Assembly: GCF_009429125.1 (NCBI RefSeq)
Contig: NZ_CP045529.1
Location: 1-64,000, forward strand
Source: Luteimicrobium xylanilyticum
Lineage (GTDB): Bacteria; Actinomycetota; Actinomycetes; Actinomycetales; Cellulomonadaceae
Reading direction: 5' to 3'
DNA: 64,000 bases
Shown: positions 37,443-47,000 of the stretch, piece after piece
How positions within the stretch are numbered: the stretch's first letter is position 1
How the letters are laid out: each line of letters begins with the position of its first letter
Made by a program: the position numbers and the translations under genes
Notes under the pieces: generated by a model
Told to the model about the DNA's origin: nothing
Seen by the model: only the letters and a program-made list of their open reading frames with translations
Databases searched by the model: none

Positions 37443-40313
37443 GTGAGCTCCGCAGGCGACGCGAACGGCGGCCTCCCCGGCCGTCCGACCTTCAGCAGCA
37501 CCAGCGGTTCCGACGGCGCCACGCGCGGTCCGGTCCGCCAGAGCGCCACGCGCCCGACGACGTCCCGCACCTCCGCCCGCCCGGGCACCTCCGCGACCGG
37601 TCGACCAGGAGCCGGTGCGCGGACGTCGTCGTCGGCGACGACAGGCGCTGCCGCGGGGAGTCGAGCCGCGATCAAGCGGGGGAACCCGCGCACGGGCTGG
37701 CGTCGCTTCGTCAACTACCCGCGCTACCACGTGACGAGCTTTCGCCGGTGGCTGCCGTCGTGGCGCGTGGTCGTCGGGGCGTTCCTCGGGGTGTTCGCGC
37801 TCGGGGTCGGCGTCGTCGTCGCTGCCTATGCGACGACGAAGGTGCCGACGGCCGCCCCCTACACGAAGCTCCAGACCTCGACCGTCTACTACTCGGACGG
37901 CAAGACCGTCATCGGGAATCTCCGGTCCGCCTCTGCCGGTGACGACGCATACTCAAACCAGAACCGCAAGATCGTGACGCTCGCCGACCTGCCTGACTAC
38001 GTGAGCCAGGCCGTCGTCGCGTCCGAGGACCGCTCGTTCTACAAGAACTCCGGCGTCGACCCGAAGGGCATCGCGCGCGCCTTCGTCACCAACCTGCACA
38101 AGGCGCCCGGCGCCAACAGCGCGGGCGGCTCGACCATCACGCAGCAGTACGTCGAGCGTTACTTCCACGAGGGCTCGACCACCGACTATGTCGGGAAGTT
38201 CAAGGAAGCGTTGACGGCGGTCAAGGTCTCGAAGGAGATCCCGAAGGACCAGATCCTCGAGGGCTACATCAACACCATCTACTTCGGGCGTGGTGCCTAC
38301 GGGATCGAGACGGCAGCCGAGGCGTACTTCGGCACCACCGCCGCGAAGCTCACACCCTCGCAGTCCGCGCTGCTCGCCGGCCTCATCCCGGCGCCCTCGG
38401 CCTGGGACCCCGCGATCGGGCCGAAGTCGAAGGGGATCGCCGAGGGGCGCTGGAAGCGCAACCTCGGGTTCATGCTCGACGACGAGTACATCACCCAGGA
38501 TCAGTACGACAAGGCCATCAAGGACGGCTTCCCGAAGACGAAGAAGGTGCAGAAGTCCAAGTCCCTGTCCGGCCAGCGCGGGTACCTCATCGACATGGTC
38601 CGCCACGAGCTCTCGGCGTCAGGCATGACGGACGAGCAGATGGACACCAAGGGCATGAAGATCGTCACGACGATCGACAAGTCCATGGAGGACGAGGCCG
38701 TCGCCCAGGTCAAGACGACCGCGAAGGACGCCTCGAAGTACCTCGGCACCGGGCTCGCGACCGTCGACCCGTCCAACGGTGCGATCCTCGCGATCTACGG
38801 CGGAAAGGACTGGGTGAAGAACCCGTACAACGCGTCGGCGTCGGGCTTCGACGGCATCAAGGGCGCGACGGCGCAGGGCGGCTCGACGTTCAAGGCGTTC
38901 GCGCTCGCGGCCGGCCTCGAGGCCGGGTACTCGCTCGACCAGACGTTCGACGGCAGCGACGGGCAGAAGATCGACGGCTGGGACACGCCGACGGGGATCG
39001 TCAACAACTTCGACGGCGAGGGCTTCGCGAACGAGACGCTCCGCCAGGGCTTCTACGACTCCGTGAACACGATCTTCGCCCACCTGAACGTCCAGATCGG
39101 CCCGGCCAAGACCCAGGAGATGGCCGAGCGCCTCGGCCTCCAGAAGATCCACGACAACCCGGCGAACGTCCTCGGGACCGACTCGGTGTCGGCGCTCCAG
39201 ATGGCAAGCGCTTACGGCGTGTTCGCGTCGGGCGGGCTCAAGACCACCCCGCACGTCATCAAGAAGGCGACGGACTCCGAGGGCGAGCTCGTCTACCAGG
39301 GCCCGACCAAGCAGAAGCGCGTCATCTCCGCGGAGGTGGCGGCCGGCGTCGTGTCCGCCATGCAGGACGTCCCCGTCAAGGGCACCGCGAAGCACCTTCC
39401 GGACACCTACCAGAACCCGGTCCAGTACGTGGGGCGTCCCATCGCCGGGAAGACTGGCTCGGCGAACTCCAACTTCGCCGCGTGGTTCGTCGGGTTCACG
39501 CCCCAGGTCTCCACGGCCGTCGGCAACTGGCAGTCCACCAAGTCGGGGAAGGTCGCCACGATCGAGCCCTTCGGCTGGTACAAGCTGCACGGCTGGACGA
39601 TGACCGGTGGCTCGTGGCCCGTCGCCCTGTGGTCCAACTACATGAAGGTGATCACCGCCGACATGCCGGTCGAGCAGTTCCCCGAGTACGACCCGACGCT
39701 CTCCACCTGGACGCCGACGGCGACGCAGACGCCCACCCAGACGGCCACCGAGGAACCGACCGACCAGCCCACGCAGGACCAGGCCACGCAGGTGCCCCAG
39801 GGCCTGGTGGGTCAGAACGTCGCCGCGGCGCGGCAGGCGATCCGGCAGGCCGGGCTCAACCCGACCGTGACCAAGCAGTACTCCGACACGGTCGCTCCCG
39901 ACGTCGTCATGAGCGTCTCGCCGAACGAAGGCTCGACCGTCAACCGCGGCACGACGGTCCTCGTCGTCATCTCGCAGGGCCCCGAGCCCAAGGCGACGAC
40001 GCAGGTGCCCGGCGGTCTCGTGGGCGGGTCGTCCGACGCGGCCCAGGCGGCCGTCAAGGGCGCCGGCCTGAACCCTGCCGTGCGGACCGAGTGGAGCGAC
40101 CAGCCGGCCGGCACGGTCATCCGGGTCGAGCCGAGCGAGGGTGCCACCGTGGACCAGGGCTCGACGGTCACGATCGTCGTGTCGGACGGCAAGGGTGCGG
40201 GCGGCGACGGCGGTGGCGGCGGTGGCAGCACGACGCCACCGACGTCGTCGCCGACCGACGGCAGCGACGACGGCAACGACCAGACCGGCGGCCAGGGCGG
40301 CAACGACGGCTGA
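37443..40313 (+). CDS. Bifunctional class A penicillin-binding protein with PASTA domains
   Basis: The 956-residue enzyme polymerises and cross-links peptidoglycan. A 100-residue Ser/Thr/Pro-rich cytoplasmic tail precedes one membrane helix (VVVGAFLGVFALGVGVVVAA). The GT51 domain has ASEDRSFYKNSGVD and GGSTITQQYVERYF. The transpeptidase has S-x-x-K in GGSTFKAF, S-x-N in YDSVNTIF and the K-T-G in AGKTGSAN. Two C-terminal PASTA repeats (VPQGLVGQNVAAA and VPGGLVGGSSDAA) and a Gly/Asp tail follow. The GTG at 37443 has a GAGAGG site. In mycobacteria the orthologous ponA1 lies next to padR/ino1, so the RHS island split this pair. Confidence 0.95.
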   Translation: MSSAGDANGGLPGRPTFSSTSGSDGATRGPVRQSATRPTTSRTSARPGTSATGRPGAGARTSSSATTGAAAGSRAAIKRGNPRTGWRRFVNYPRYHVTSFRRWLPSWRVVVGAFLGVFALGVGVVVAAYATTKVPTAAPYTKLQTSTVYYSDGKTVIGNLRSASAGDDAYSNQNRKIVTLADLPDYVSQAVVASEDRSFYKNSGVDPKGIARAFVTNLHKAPGANSAGGSTITQQYVERYFHEGSTTDYVGKFKEALTAVKVSKEIPKDQILEGYINTIYFGRGAYGIETAAEAYFGTTAAKLTPSQSALLAGLIPAPSAWDPAIGPKSKGIAEGRWKRNLGFMLDDEYITQDQYDKAIKDGFPKTKKVQKSKSLSGQRGYLIDMVRHELSASGMTDEQMDTKGMKIVTTIDKSMEDEAVAQVKTTAKDASKYLGTGLATVDPSNGAILAIYGGKDWVKNPYNASASGFDGIKGATAQGGSTFKAFALAAGLEAGYSLDQTFDGSDGQKIDGWDTPTGIVNNFDGEGFANETLRQGFYDSVNTIFAHLNVQIGPAKTQEMAERLGLQKIHDNPANVLGTDSVSALQMASAYGVFASGGLKTTPHVIKKATDSEGELVYQGPTKQKRVISAEVAAGVVSAMQDVPVKGTAKHLPDTYQNPVQYVGRPIAGKTGSANSNFAAWFVGFTPQVSTAVGNWQSTKSGKVATIEPFGWYKLHGWTMTGGSWPVALWSNYMKVITADMPVEQFPEYDPTLSTWTPTATQTPTQTATEEPTDQPTQDQATQVPQGLVGQNVAAARQAIRQAGLNPTVTKQYSDTVAPDVVMSVSPNEGSTVNRGTTVLVVISQGPEPKATTQVPGGLVGGSSDAAQAAVKGAGLNPAVRTEWSDQPAGTVIRVEPSEGATVDQGSTVTIVVSDGKGAGGDGGGGGGSTTPPTSSPTDGSDDGNDQTGGQGGNDG

Positions 40314-40325
40314 CGCCGGGTGACT

Positions 40326-40363
40326 GGGGGCGCTACCGGATTTCCGATCCGGCGGTGACCCCC
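40326..40363 (+). terminator. Possible terminator after the PBP gene
   Basis: An imperfect hairpin pairs GGGGG (40326-40330) with CCCCC (40359-40363) and CCGGAT with ATCCGG around a short loop, with an internal mismatch bulge. It lies 13 bases after the PBP stop. Confidence 0.5.
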
Positions 40364-40504
40364 GGTACTCTGGAGCGTTGCCGTGCGCCCGGATCCCCGG
40401 GGCGTGCGCCCGGGCACCCGTCCGGCGTCGCGTGCGCGGCAGACGCAGACCCTCCTGTCACGGAAGGACCGTGACCGCAAAGACCACAGGAGGTGGGTTC
40501 ACAC

Positions 40505-40795
40505 ATGCGTCAGTACGAACTGATGGTCATCCTCGACCCTGAGATCGAGGAGCGCACCGTTGCTCCGTCTCTCGACAAGTACCTCTCGGTCGTGACGACC
40601 GACGGTGGCTCGGTCGACAAGGTCGACATCTGGGGCCGTCGTCGCCTCTCCTACGACATCAAGAAGAAGTCCGAGGGCATCTACGCCGTCGTCGACTTCA
40701 CCGCGGAGCCGGCCACCGCCAAGGAGCTCGACCGCCAGCTCGGCCTCAACGAGGTCGTCCTGCGGACGAAGGTCCTGCGCACCGACGCCGACTGA
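40505..40795 (+). CDS. rpsF: 30S ribosomal protein S6
   Basis: This is the 96-residue S6, which binds 16S rRNA together with S18. [17 protein letters not shown] is the family N-terminus. ACAGGAGGT lies about 8 bases before the ATG at 40505; four extra in-frame codons upstream are not conserved. It starts the rpsF-ssb-rpsR-rplI operon. Confidence 0.97.
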   Translation: MRQYELMVILDPEIEERTVAPSLDKYLSVVTTDGGSVDKVDIWGRRRLSYDIKKKSEGIYAVVDFTAEPATAKELDRQLGLNEVVLRTKVLRTDAD

Positions 40796-40921
40796 GTCCG
40801 GAACCGAGACCGACGAGCATCACGCTCTCGGGCGATGAGACCGGGCCGCCCGCACCCTCGCGGATGTGGGCGACACCTGGCAGCATCGCCGCAACGGGAA
40901 CGACCGACCGAAGGAGCAGGC

Positions 40922-41437
40922 ATGGCAGGCGAGACCATCATCACGGTGATCGGCAACCTCACGGGTGACCCCGAGCTGCGGTTCACGCCGTCGGGCGCCG
41001 CGGTCGCCAACTTCACCGTGGCGTCCACGCCGCGCACCTTCGACCGCCAGTCGAACGAGTGGAAGGACGGCGAGACGCTGTTCATGCGCTGCTCGATCTG
41101 GCGGGAGGCCGCGGAGAACATCGCGGAGTCCCTCACCAAGGGCACCCGCGTGATCGCCTCCGGCCGGCTGGTCCAGCGTTCCTACGAGACGCGCGAGGGC
41201 GAGAAGCGCACCGTCGTCGAGCTGCAGGTGGACGAGATCGGTCCGTCCCTGCGGTACGCCACGGCCAAGGTCACCCGCGCGTCGCGCGGCGGTGGCGGCG
41301 GTGGTGGTTTCGGTGGCGGTGGCCAGTCGTCCGGCGGTTTCGGATCCTCCTCCGGTGGGGCGCAGCAGGACGACCCGTGGGCGACCGCGGGCCCTGCGTC
41401 GTCGTCGAGCTCGTTCTCGGACGAGCCGCCCTTCTAG
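40922..41437 (+). CDS. ssb: Single-stranded DNA-binding protein
   Basis: The 171-residue SSB has the OB fold ([18 protein letters not shown], then [16 protein letters not shown] and [14 protein letters not shown]), a Gly/Ser-rich linker and the acidic protein-interaction tip SFSDEPPF. An AAGGAG site precedes the ATG at 40922. The operon position between rpsF and rpsR is the usual one. Confidence 0.97.
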   Translation: MAGETIITVIGNLTGDPELRFTPSGAAVANFTVASTPRTFDRQSNEWKDGETLFMRCSIWREAAENIAESLTKGTRVIASGRLVQRSYETREGEKRTVVELQVDEIGPSLRYATAKVTRASRGGGGGGGFGGGGQSSGGFGSSSGGAQQDDPWATAGPASSSSSFSDEPPF

Positions 41438-41536
41438 CCCCACCGCACCCCCACACGAGAACACCGGTCCCCACGCGTCCCGCCGTCGAACCGACGGTGT
41501 CGCGGACGGACCGGAAGTACACGAAGGAGCAACACC

Positions 41537-41773
41537 ATGGCCAAGCCTGTGGTGCGCAAGCCGAAGAAGAAGTCCAACCCGCTGAAGACCGCCAAGGTCG
41601 AGAGCGTCGACTACAAGGACGTCGCCCTCCTCCGCAAGTTCATCTCGGACCGCGGCAAGATCCGCGCGCGCCGCGTGACCGGCGTCTCCGTCCAGGAGCA
41701 GCGCCAGATCGCCCGCGCCGTGAAGAACGCGCGCGAGATGGCCCTGCTGCCCTACACGTCGACCGCCCGCTGA
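41537..41773 (+). CDS. rpsR: 30S ribosomal protein S18
   Basis: The 78-residue basic protein has [19 protein letters not shown] and [19 protein letters not shown], the S18 core. AAGGAGC precedes the ATG. This copy lacks the N-terminal CxxC zinc-binding cysteines, so it is of the zinc-independent type. Confidence 0.96.
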   Translation: MAKPVVRKPKKKSNPLKTAKVESVDYKDVALLRKFISDRGKIRARRVTGVSVQEQRQIARAVKNAREMALLPYTSTAR

Positions 41774-41798
41774 CGGCCGGACAGGGAAGGACAGAACC

Positions 41799-42248
41799 AT
41801 GGCAAAGTTGATCCTCACGCACGAGGTCACCGGCCTCGGTGAGCCCGGTGACGTCGTCGAGGTCAAGGACGGGTACGCCCGCAACTACCTCGTGCCGCGC
41901 GGCCTCGCGACCGCGTGGTCCAAGGGCGCCGAGTCGCAGGTCTCCGCGATCCGTAAGGCCCGCAAGGCCCGCGAGATCGCGTCGCTCGACGACGCCAAGG
42001 CGATCCGCGACTCGCTGCAGTCGAAGCCGGTCGTCGTCTCCGCCAAGGCGGGCCAGTCGGGCCGCCTGTTCGGCGCGGTGACCACGACGGACATCGTCGA
42101 CGCCGCCAAGACCGCCGGGTTCCCGGCGTTCGACAAGCGCAAGGTCGAGATCGGGCAGCCGATCAAGGCCACGGGCACCTACAAGGTGTCGGTCCGCCTG
42201 CACCCCGAGGTGTCGGCGAACGTGACGGTCACCGTGGTGGCCGCCTGA
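41799..42248 (+). CDS. rplI: 50S ribosomal protein L9
   Basis: The 149-residue L9 starts [20 protein letters not shown], followed by the family motif [14 protein letters not shown] and the long connecting helix. It ends the operon; a terminator lies 17 bases downstream. Confidence 0.97.
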   Translation: MAKLILTHEVTGLGEPGDVVEVKDGYARNYLVPRGLATAWSKGAESQVSAIRKARKAREIASLDDAKAIRDSLQSKPVVVSAKAGQSGRLFGAVTTTDIVDAAKTAGFPAFDKRKVEIGQPIKATGTYKVSVRLHPEVSANVTVTVVAA

Positions 42249-42264
42249 GCCTCGCGCTCTGACC

Positions 42265-42305
42265 AGGCCCGGCCTCCCGCGATTCACGTCGTGGGGGCCG
42301 GGCCT
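42265..42305. terminator. Terminator between rplI and the MATE gene
   Basis: An AGGCCCGGCC stem (42265 onward) pairs with GGCCGGGCCT ending at 42305, extended by a few weaker pairs around the loop. It separates two convergent genes. Confidence 0.8.
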
Positions 42306-42338
42306 TCGTCGTCCCTCGCCCGACGGCGCGCGGGCGCG

Positions 42339-43709
42339 TCAGGCGCCGGTGCGCATCCAGTCGGTGCCGCGGGCGCGCCACCCCGTCGTCAGCGCGCGGG
42401 CCGCCATGAAGACCCCCGCGAAGGCGAGCCACAACCACGCGAGGCCGGCTGCGCCGTCGGGCGCCCAGGCCCGGACGGCGAGCGCGACCGGGACGTAGAC
42501 GACGAACGTCAGGACCCCGACCCACGCGAGGTAGCGGCCGTCGCCGGCGCCGATGAGGACGCCGTCGAGCACGAAGACCCAGCCCGCCATGGGCATGAGC
42601 AGCCCGCACACGGCCATCCCGACGGCGACGGCGACGCGGACGTCGTGGTCCTGGGTGAACAGGAGGGCGAACCACCAGCCGCCAGCCGCTATCAGCACGC
42701 CCAGCAGGGCGCCCGCACCCACGCCCCACTGGAGGGTGCGCCGCAGCACGCGGCGGGTGGTGGCGACGTCTCCCGCGCCGAGCCGGTGCCCGACGAGCGC
42801 CTGGGCGGCGATGGCCAGCGCGTCGAGCGCGAACGCGGCGAACCCCCAGACGGAGTTGACGACCTGGTAGCCGGCGAGCGCGACCTCGCCCAGCGCCGTC
42901 GCGACGAAGACGGTGAGAAGGATCGCGGCCCGCAGCGAGAGGGTGCGGACGAACAGGGGGACGCCGTCGCGCGCGTTGGCCCAGATCCCGCCCGCGTGCG
43001 GGACGAGCGAGGCGCGCTCGCGACGGGCGCCGCGCACGACGACGGTGCAGAGCACGGCGGCCATCGTGAGCTGGGTGATCGCGGTCCCGATGCCGGATCC
43101 GGCGATGCCGAGCCCCGCGCCGTACACGAGGGCGACGTTGAGGCCCGCGTTGACGACGGCGCCGCCCGACGCCACCCACAGCGGGGTACGGGTGTCCTGC
43201 AGCCCGCGCAGGACGCCGGTCGAGGCGAGGACGACGAGCATCCCGGGGAGGCCGCACGCGGACCAGCGGAGGTAGACGGCGGCGTAGTGGGCGACGTCGT
43301 CGGCGGCGCCGAGGGTGTGGGCGGCCCAGGGGGCGACGAGGGCGAGGAGAGCGCCGAGCGCGATGCCGAGGCCGAGCGCGAGCCAGAGGCCGTCGACGCC
43401 GGACTGGAGCGCCTCGCGCCGGTGGCCGGCGCCGATCCGGCGCGCGACGGCGGCGGTGGTGGCGTACGCGAGGAAGACGCAGAGCCCGACGAGGGTGGTC
43501 AGCAGGGTCGAGGCGACGGACAGGGCGGCGAGCTGGGCAGTGCCGAGATGGCCGACGACAGCGCTGTCGACGAGGACGAAGAGCGGCTCCGCGACGAGCG
43601 CACCGAGCGCGGGTACCGCGAGGGCGAGGATCTGACGGTCGAGGGTGCGGGTGGGGACGGGCGCGTCGTCGGTGTGCTGCGGCGTGTCGCGCGAGAGATT
43701 TCCGTCCAC
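42339..43709 (-). CDS. MATE-family efflux transporter (DinF-like)
   Basis: The 456-residue protein has twelve hydrophobic segments in two similar halves and starts with the MATE pattern ILALAVPALGALVAEPLFVL and DSAVVGHLG. VLRGLQDTRTPLWVA is a family loop. The GTG at 43709 is preceded by TAGCCT eight bases upstream, suggesting leaderless initiation. The frame remains open far upstream through dnaB antisense, which is a shadow. Substrate unknown. Confidence 0.9.
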   Translation of the reverse strand: MDGNLSRDTPQHTDDAPVPTRTLDRQILALAVPALGALVAEPLFVLVDSAVVGHLGTAQLAALSVASTLLTTLVGLCVFLAYATTAAVARRIGAGHRREALQSGVDGLWLALGLGIALGALLALVAPWAAHTLGAADDVAHYAAVYLRWSACGLPGMLVVLASTGVLRGLQDTRTPLWVASGGAVVNAGLNVALVYGAGLGIAGSGIGTAITQLTMAAVLCTVVVRGARRERASLVPHAGGIWANARDGVPLFVRTLSLRAAILLTVFVATALGEVALAGYQVVNSVWGFAAFALDALAIAAQALVGHRLGAGDVATTRRVLRRTLQWGVGAGALLGVLIAAGGWWFALLFTQDHDVRVAVAVGMAVCGLLMPMAGWVFVLDGVLIGAGDGRYLAWVGVLTFVVYVPVALAVRAWAPDGAAGLAWLWLAFAGVFMAARALTTGWRARGTDWMRTGA

Positions 43710-43777
43710 AGTTCCACAGGCTAACGAACCGTTGCGGTTCCGCCGTTTCGCTCCCTGGGCAGCGCGCAACTCGTCTG

Positions 43778-43853
43778 TTGTCCACAGCCTTGTCCACGAC
43801 CTGTGCACAGCGCTCGGGCCACTGTCCCCAAGTTGTCCACACCGTCGTCCACA
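43778..43853 (+). promoter_or_regulatory. DnaA-box cluster upstream of dnaB
   Basis: Four same-orientation boxes lie in 76 bases: TTGTCCACA exact at 43778-43786 and 43833-43841, TTGTCCACG at 43790-43798 and TCGTCCACA at 43845-43853. They sit between the divergent MATE and dnaB genes. The 43710-44027 interval holds no gene. Confidence 0.85.
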
Positions 43854-44027
43854 GGTCCGTTTGTGCGTCGGCGGCGGTGCGCCTACTGTCGCGGAGGCTC
43901 CCGTGGCGGGACGGTGGAGGTGGACCGGCTCCGCGCTGTCGGGGGTGCTTGTCGGGGGTACGGGGTAGAACAGGTGTTCGTATCCGCGCAGACCGTGCGG
44001 CACGGACGAGAAGGGGACGCGGCGCGT

Positions 44028-47000
44028 ATGTCGATCGACGAGCTCGAGGCAGGCTACGACGCTCCTGACGCGGCGCCCGGTGGCGGGTTCGACCGCACCC
44101 CCCCGCAGGACGTGGCCGCCGAGCAGTCGGTCCTCGGGTCGATGCTCATCTCCAAGGACGCGATCGCCGACGTGGTCGAGGAGATCCGCGGCGCCGACTT
44201 CTACCGCCCGGCGCACGAGACGATCTACGACTCGATCCTCGACCTCTACGGGCGGGGCGAGCCGGCGGACGCGATCACGGTCGTCGCGGAGCTGACGAAG
44301 CTCGGCGAGCTCCAGCGGGTCGGGGGAGCGCCGTACCTGCACGACCTGATCTCCCGCGTGCCCACCGCCGCGAACGCCGGGTACTACGCGCGGATCGTCC
44401 GTGAGCGCGCGATCCTGCGCCGGCTCGTGCAGGCGGGGACGCGCGTGGTCCAGCTCGGGTACGCGACCGACGGCGGCGACGTCGACGAGATCGTCAACAA
44501 CGCCCAGGCCGAGGTCTACGCGGTCACGGAGCGTCGGGCGAGCGAGGACTACGTGCCGCTGGCCGAGATCCTCGGCCCGACGGTCGACGAGATCGAGGCC
44601 GCAGGGCACCGCGGCGAGGGCATGGTCGGCGTGCCCACCGGGTTCGCGGACCTCGACCGGCTCACCAACGGGCTGCACCCCGGGCAGATGATCGTCGTGG
44701 CCGCGCGACCCGCGATCGGCAAGGCCCTCGCGCTCGACACGCCGCTGCCCACCCCGACCGGCTGGACCACCATGGGCGACGTCCAGGTGGGGGACGAGCT
44801 GCTCGCCGCCGACGGGACCCCCACGCGCGTGGTGCGGGCGACCGAGGTGCTCGTCGACCGGCCGTGCTACCGGGTCGCGTTCGACGACGGCACCCAGGTG
44901 GTCGCGGACGCGCTGCACGAGTGGTCGACGTCGACGCGCGACTCCCGGCGGACGTCCGGGCTCGAGGGGACCGTGCGGACCACCGAGGAGCTCGCCGCGA
45001 CCGTCCACGCGGACACGCCCGACCGGCGTGCGAACCACGCCGTCGCGACCACGGCGCCCCTCGTCCTGCCCGACGTCGCACCCGCGGTGCCGCCGCGCGT
45101 CGTCGGGTCGGCCGTGGCCCGGGGCGAGCTCGCACGGGTCCCGCTCGAGTACCTGCGGGCGGGCGAGCTGCAGCGACGGGAGCTCCTGGCCGGCATCGCC
45201 GACGACGCAGGCCACGTCCTGCGGTCGGGTCTCGTCAGCCTCGACCTGGCGACGGGCTCGGTGGCGGACGACGTGCGCGAGCTCGTCGTGGGGCTCGGGT
45301 ACCGGACGGACCCGGTTGCGGAGACCGGCGCGGCGACCGTCGTCTTCGAGGCTGACGACGACGTGTTCGCGCGCGACGACCTGAGGCTCCTGCACAAGGA
45401 GCTGCGGCCGTCGCGGCGGTTCGCGGCGCGGCTCGTGGTGTCCGTCGAGCAGGTCGAGTCCGTGCCCGTGCGGTGCGTCGAGATCGACCACCCCGACCAC
45501 CTGTACCTGGCGACGCGCGCCATGGTGCCCACGCACAACTCGACGCTCGGGATCGACATCGTGCGGTCCGCGGCGATCAAGCACAACCAGGCCGCCGTCG
45601 TGTTCTCGCTCGAGATGAGCCGCAACGAGATCACCATGCGTCTGCTCGCCGCGGAGGCGCGGATCCACCTGCAGAAGCTCCGCAACGGTCAGCTTGGCGA
45701 CGAGGACTGGCAGAAGCTCGCCGCGACTATGGGCAAGATCTCCGAGGCGCCGCTGTTCATCGACGACTCGCCCAACATGACCCTCACCGAGATCCGCGCC
45801 AAGTGCCGACGGCTCAAGCAGCGGCACAACCTCAAGCTCGTCGTCATCGACTACCTGCAGCTCATGACGTCCGGCAAGCGCGTCGAGTCCCGGCAGCAGG
45901 AGGTGTCCGAGTTCTCGCGTGCGCTCAAGCTGCTCGCGAAGGAGCTCGAGGTGCCGGTCATCGCGATCTCGCAGCTCAACCGTGGGGCTGAGCAGCGGAC
46001 GGACAAGAAGCCCGCGATGTCGGACCTCCGTGAGTCCGGCTGCCTCACCGAGGACACGAGGATCCTGCGCGCCGACACGGGCGCGGAGACCACGATGGGC
46101 GAGCTGTTCGCGCTCGGTGCGCGCGACGTGCCCGTGTGGGCGCTCAACGACCGGCTCCAGTACGTCCGGCGGCACCTGACCCACGTCTTCCCGACGGGCG
46201 TGAAGCCGGTGTTCCGGGTCCGTCTCGCCTCGGGCAAGGAGGTCGAGGCCACCGCGAACCATCCGTTCCTCACCTATGGCGGCTGGACCGCGCTGGGCGA
46301 GCTCGAGGTCGGGTCGCGGGTCGGCGTGCCCCGGCACGTGCCCGGGCCAGAGCGCTGCGCCGAGTGGGACGACCGCAAGGTCATCATGCTCGCGCACCTG
46401 CTCGGTGACGGATCGTTCGTGAAGCGCCAGCCCATCCGGTACGCGTCGATCGACGAAAAGAACCTCGCGATCGTGTCCGAGGCGGCCGGGGCCTTCGGGA
46501 TCACCCCGATCCGGGACGACTACGCGGCGGCGCGGGTCACGACGTTGCGGCTGCCCGCTCCGTACCGGCTCGCCCGCGGCCGAGGGAACCCGATCGCGGA
46601 GTGGCTCGACGACCTCGGCCTCTTCGGCCTGCGCAGCCACGAGAAGTTCGTGCCCGAGGGCGTGTTCCACCTTCCCAAGGCTCAGATCGCGCTTTTCCTC
46701 CGCCACATCTGGGCGACCGACGGCTCGGTGACCGTCAACGCAAACGGTCAGAGCGGGCGGATCTACTACGCGTCGACCTCGCGCCGGCTCATCGACGATC
46801 TCTCGCGGCTGTTCCTGCGGTTCGGCATCTCCACCCGGCTTCGGACCGCGACCGCGAAGGCGGACTACCGACCGGGCTACACGCTCGACGTGTCGGGGCT
46901 GGACGACCAGCGCCGGTTCCTCCAGGAGATCGGTGTGCACGGCGAGCGTGGCGAGTCGGCCGCGAGGCTGCTCGAGATCATCCGAGACAAGCAGGCCAAC

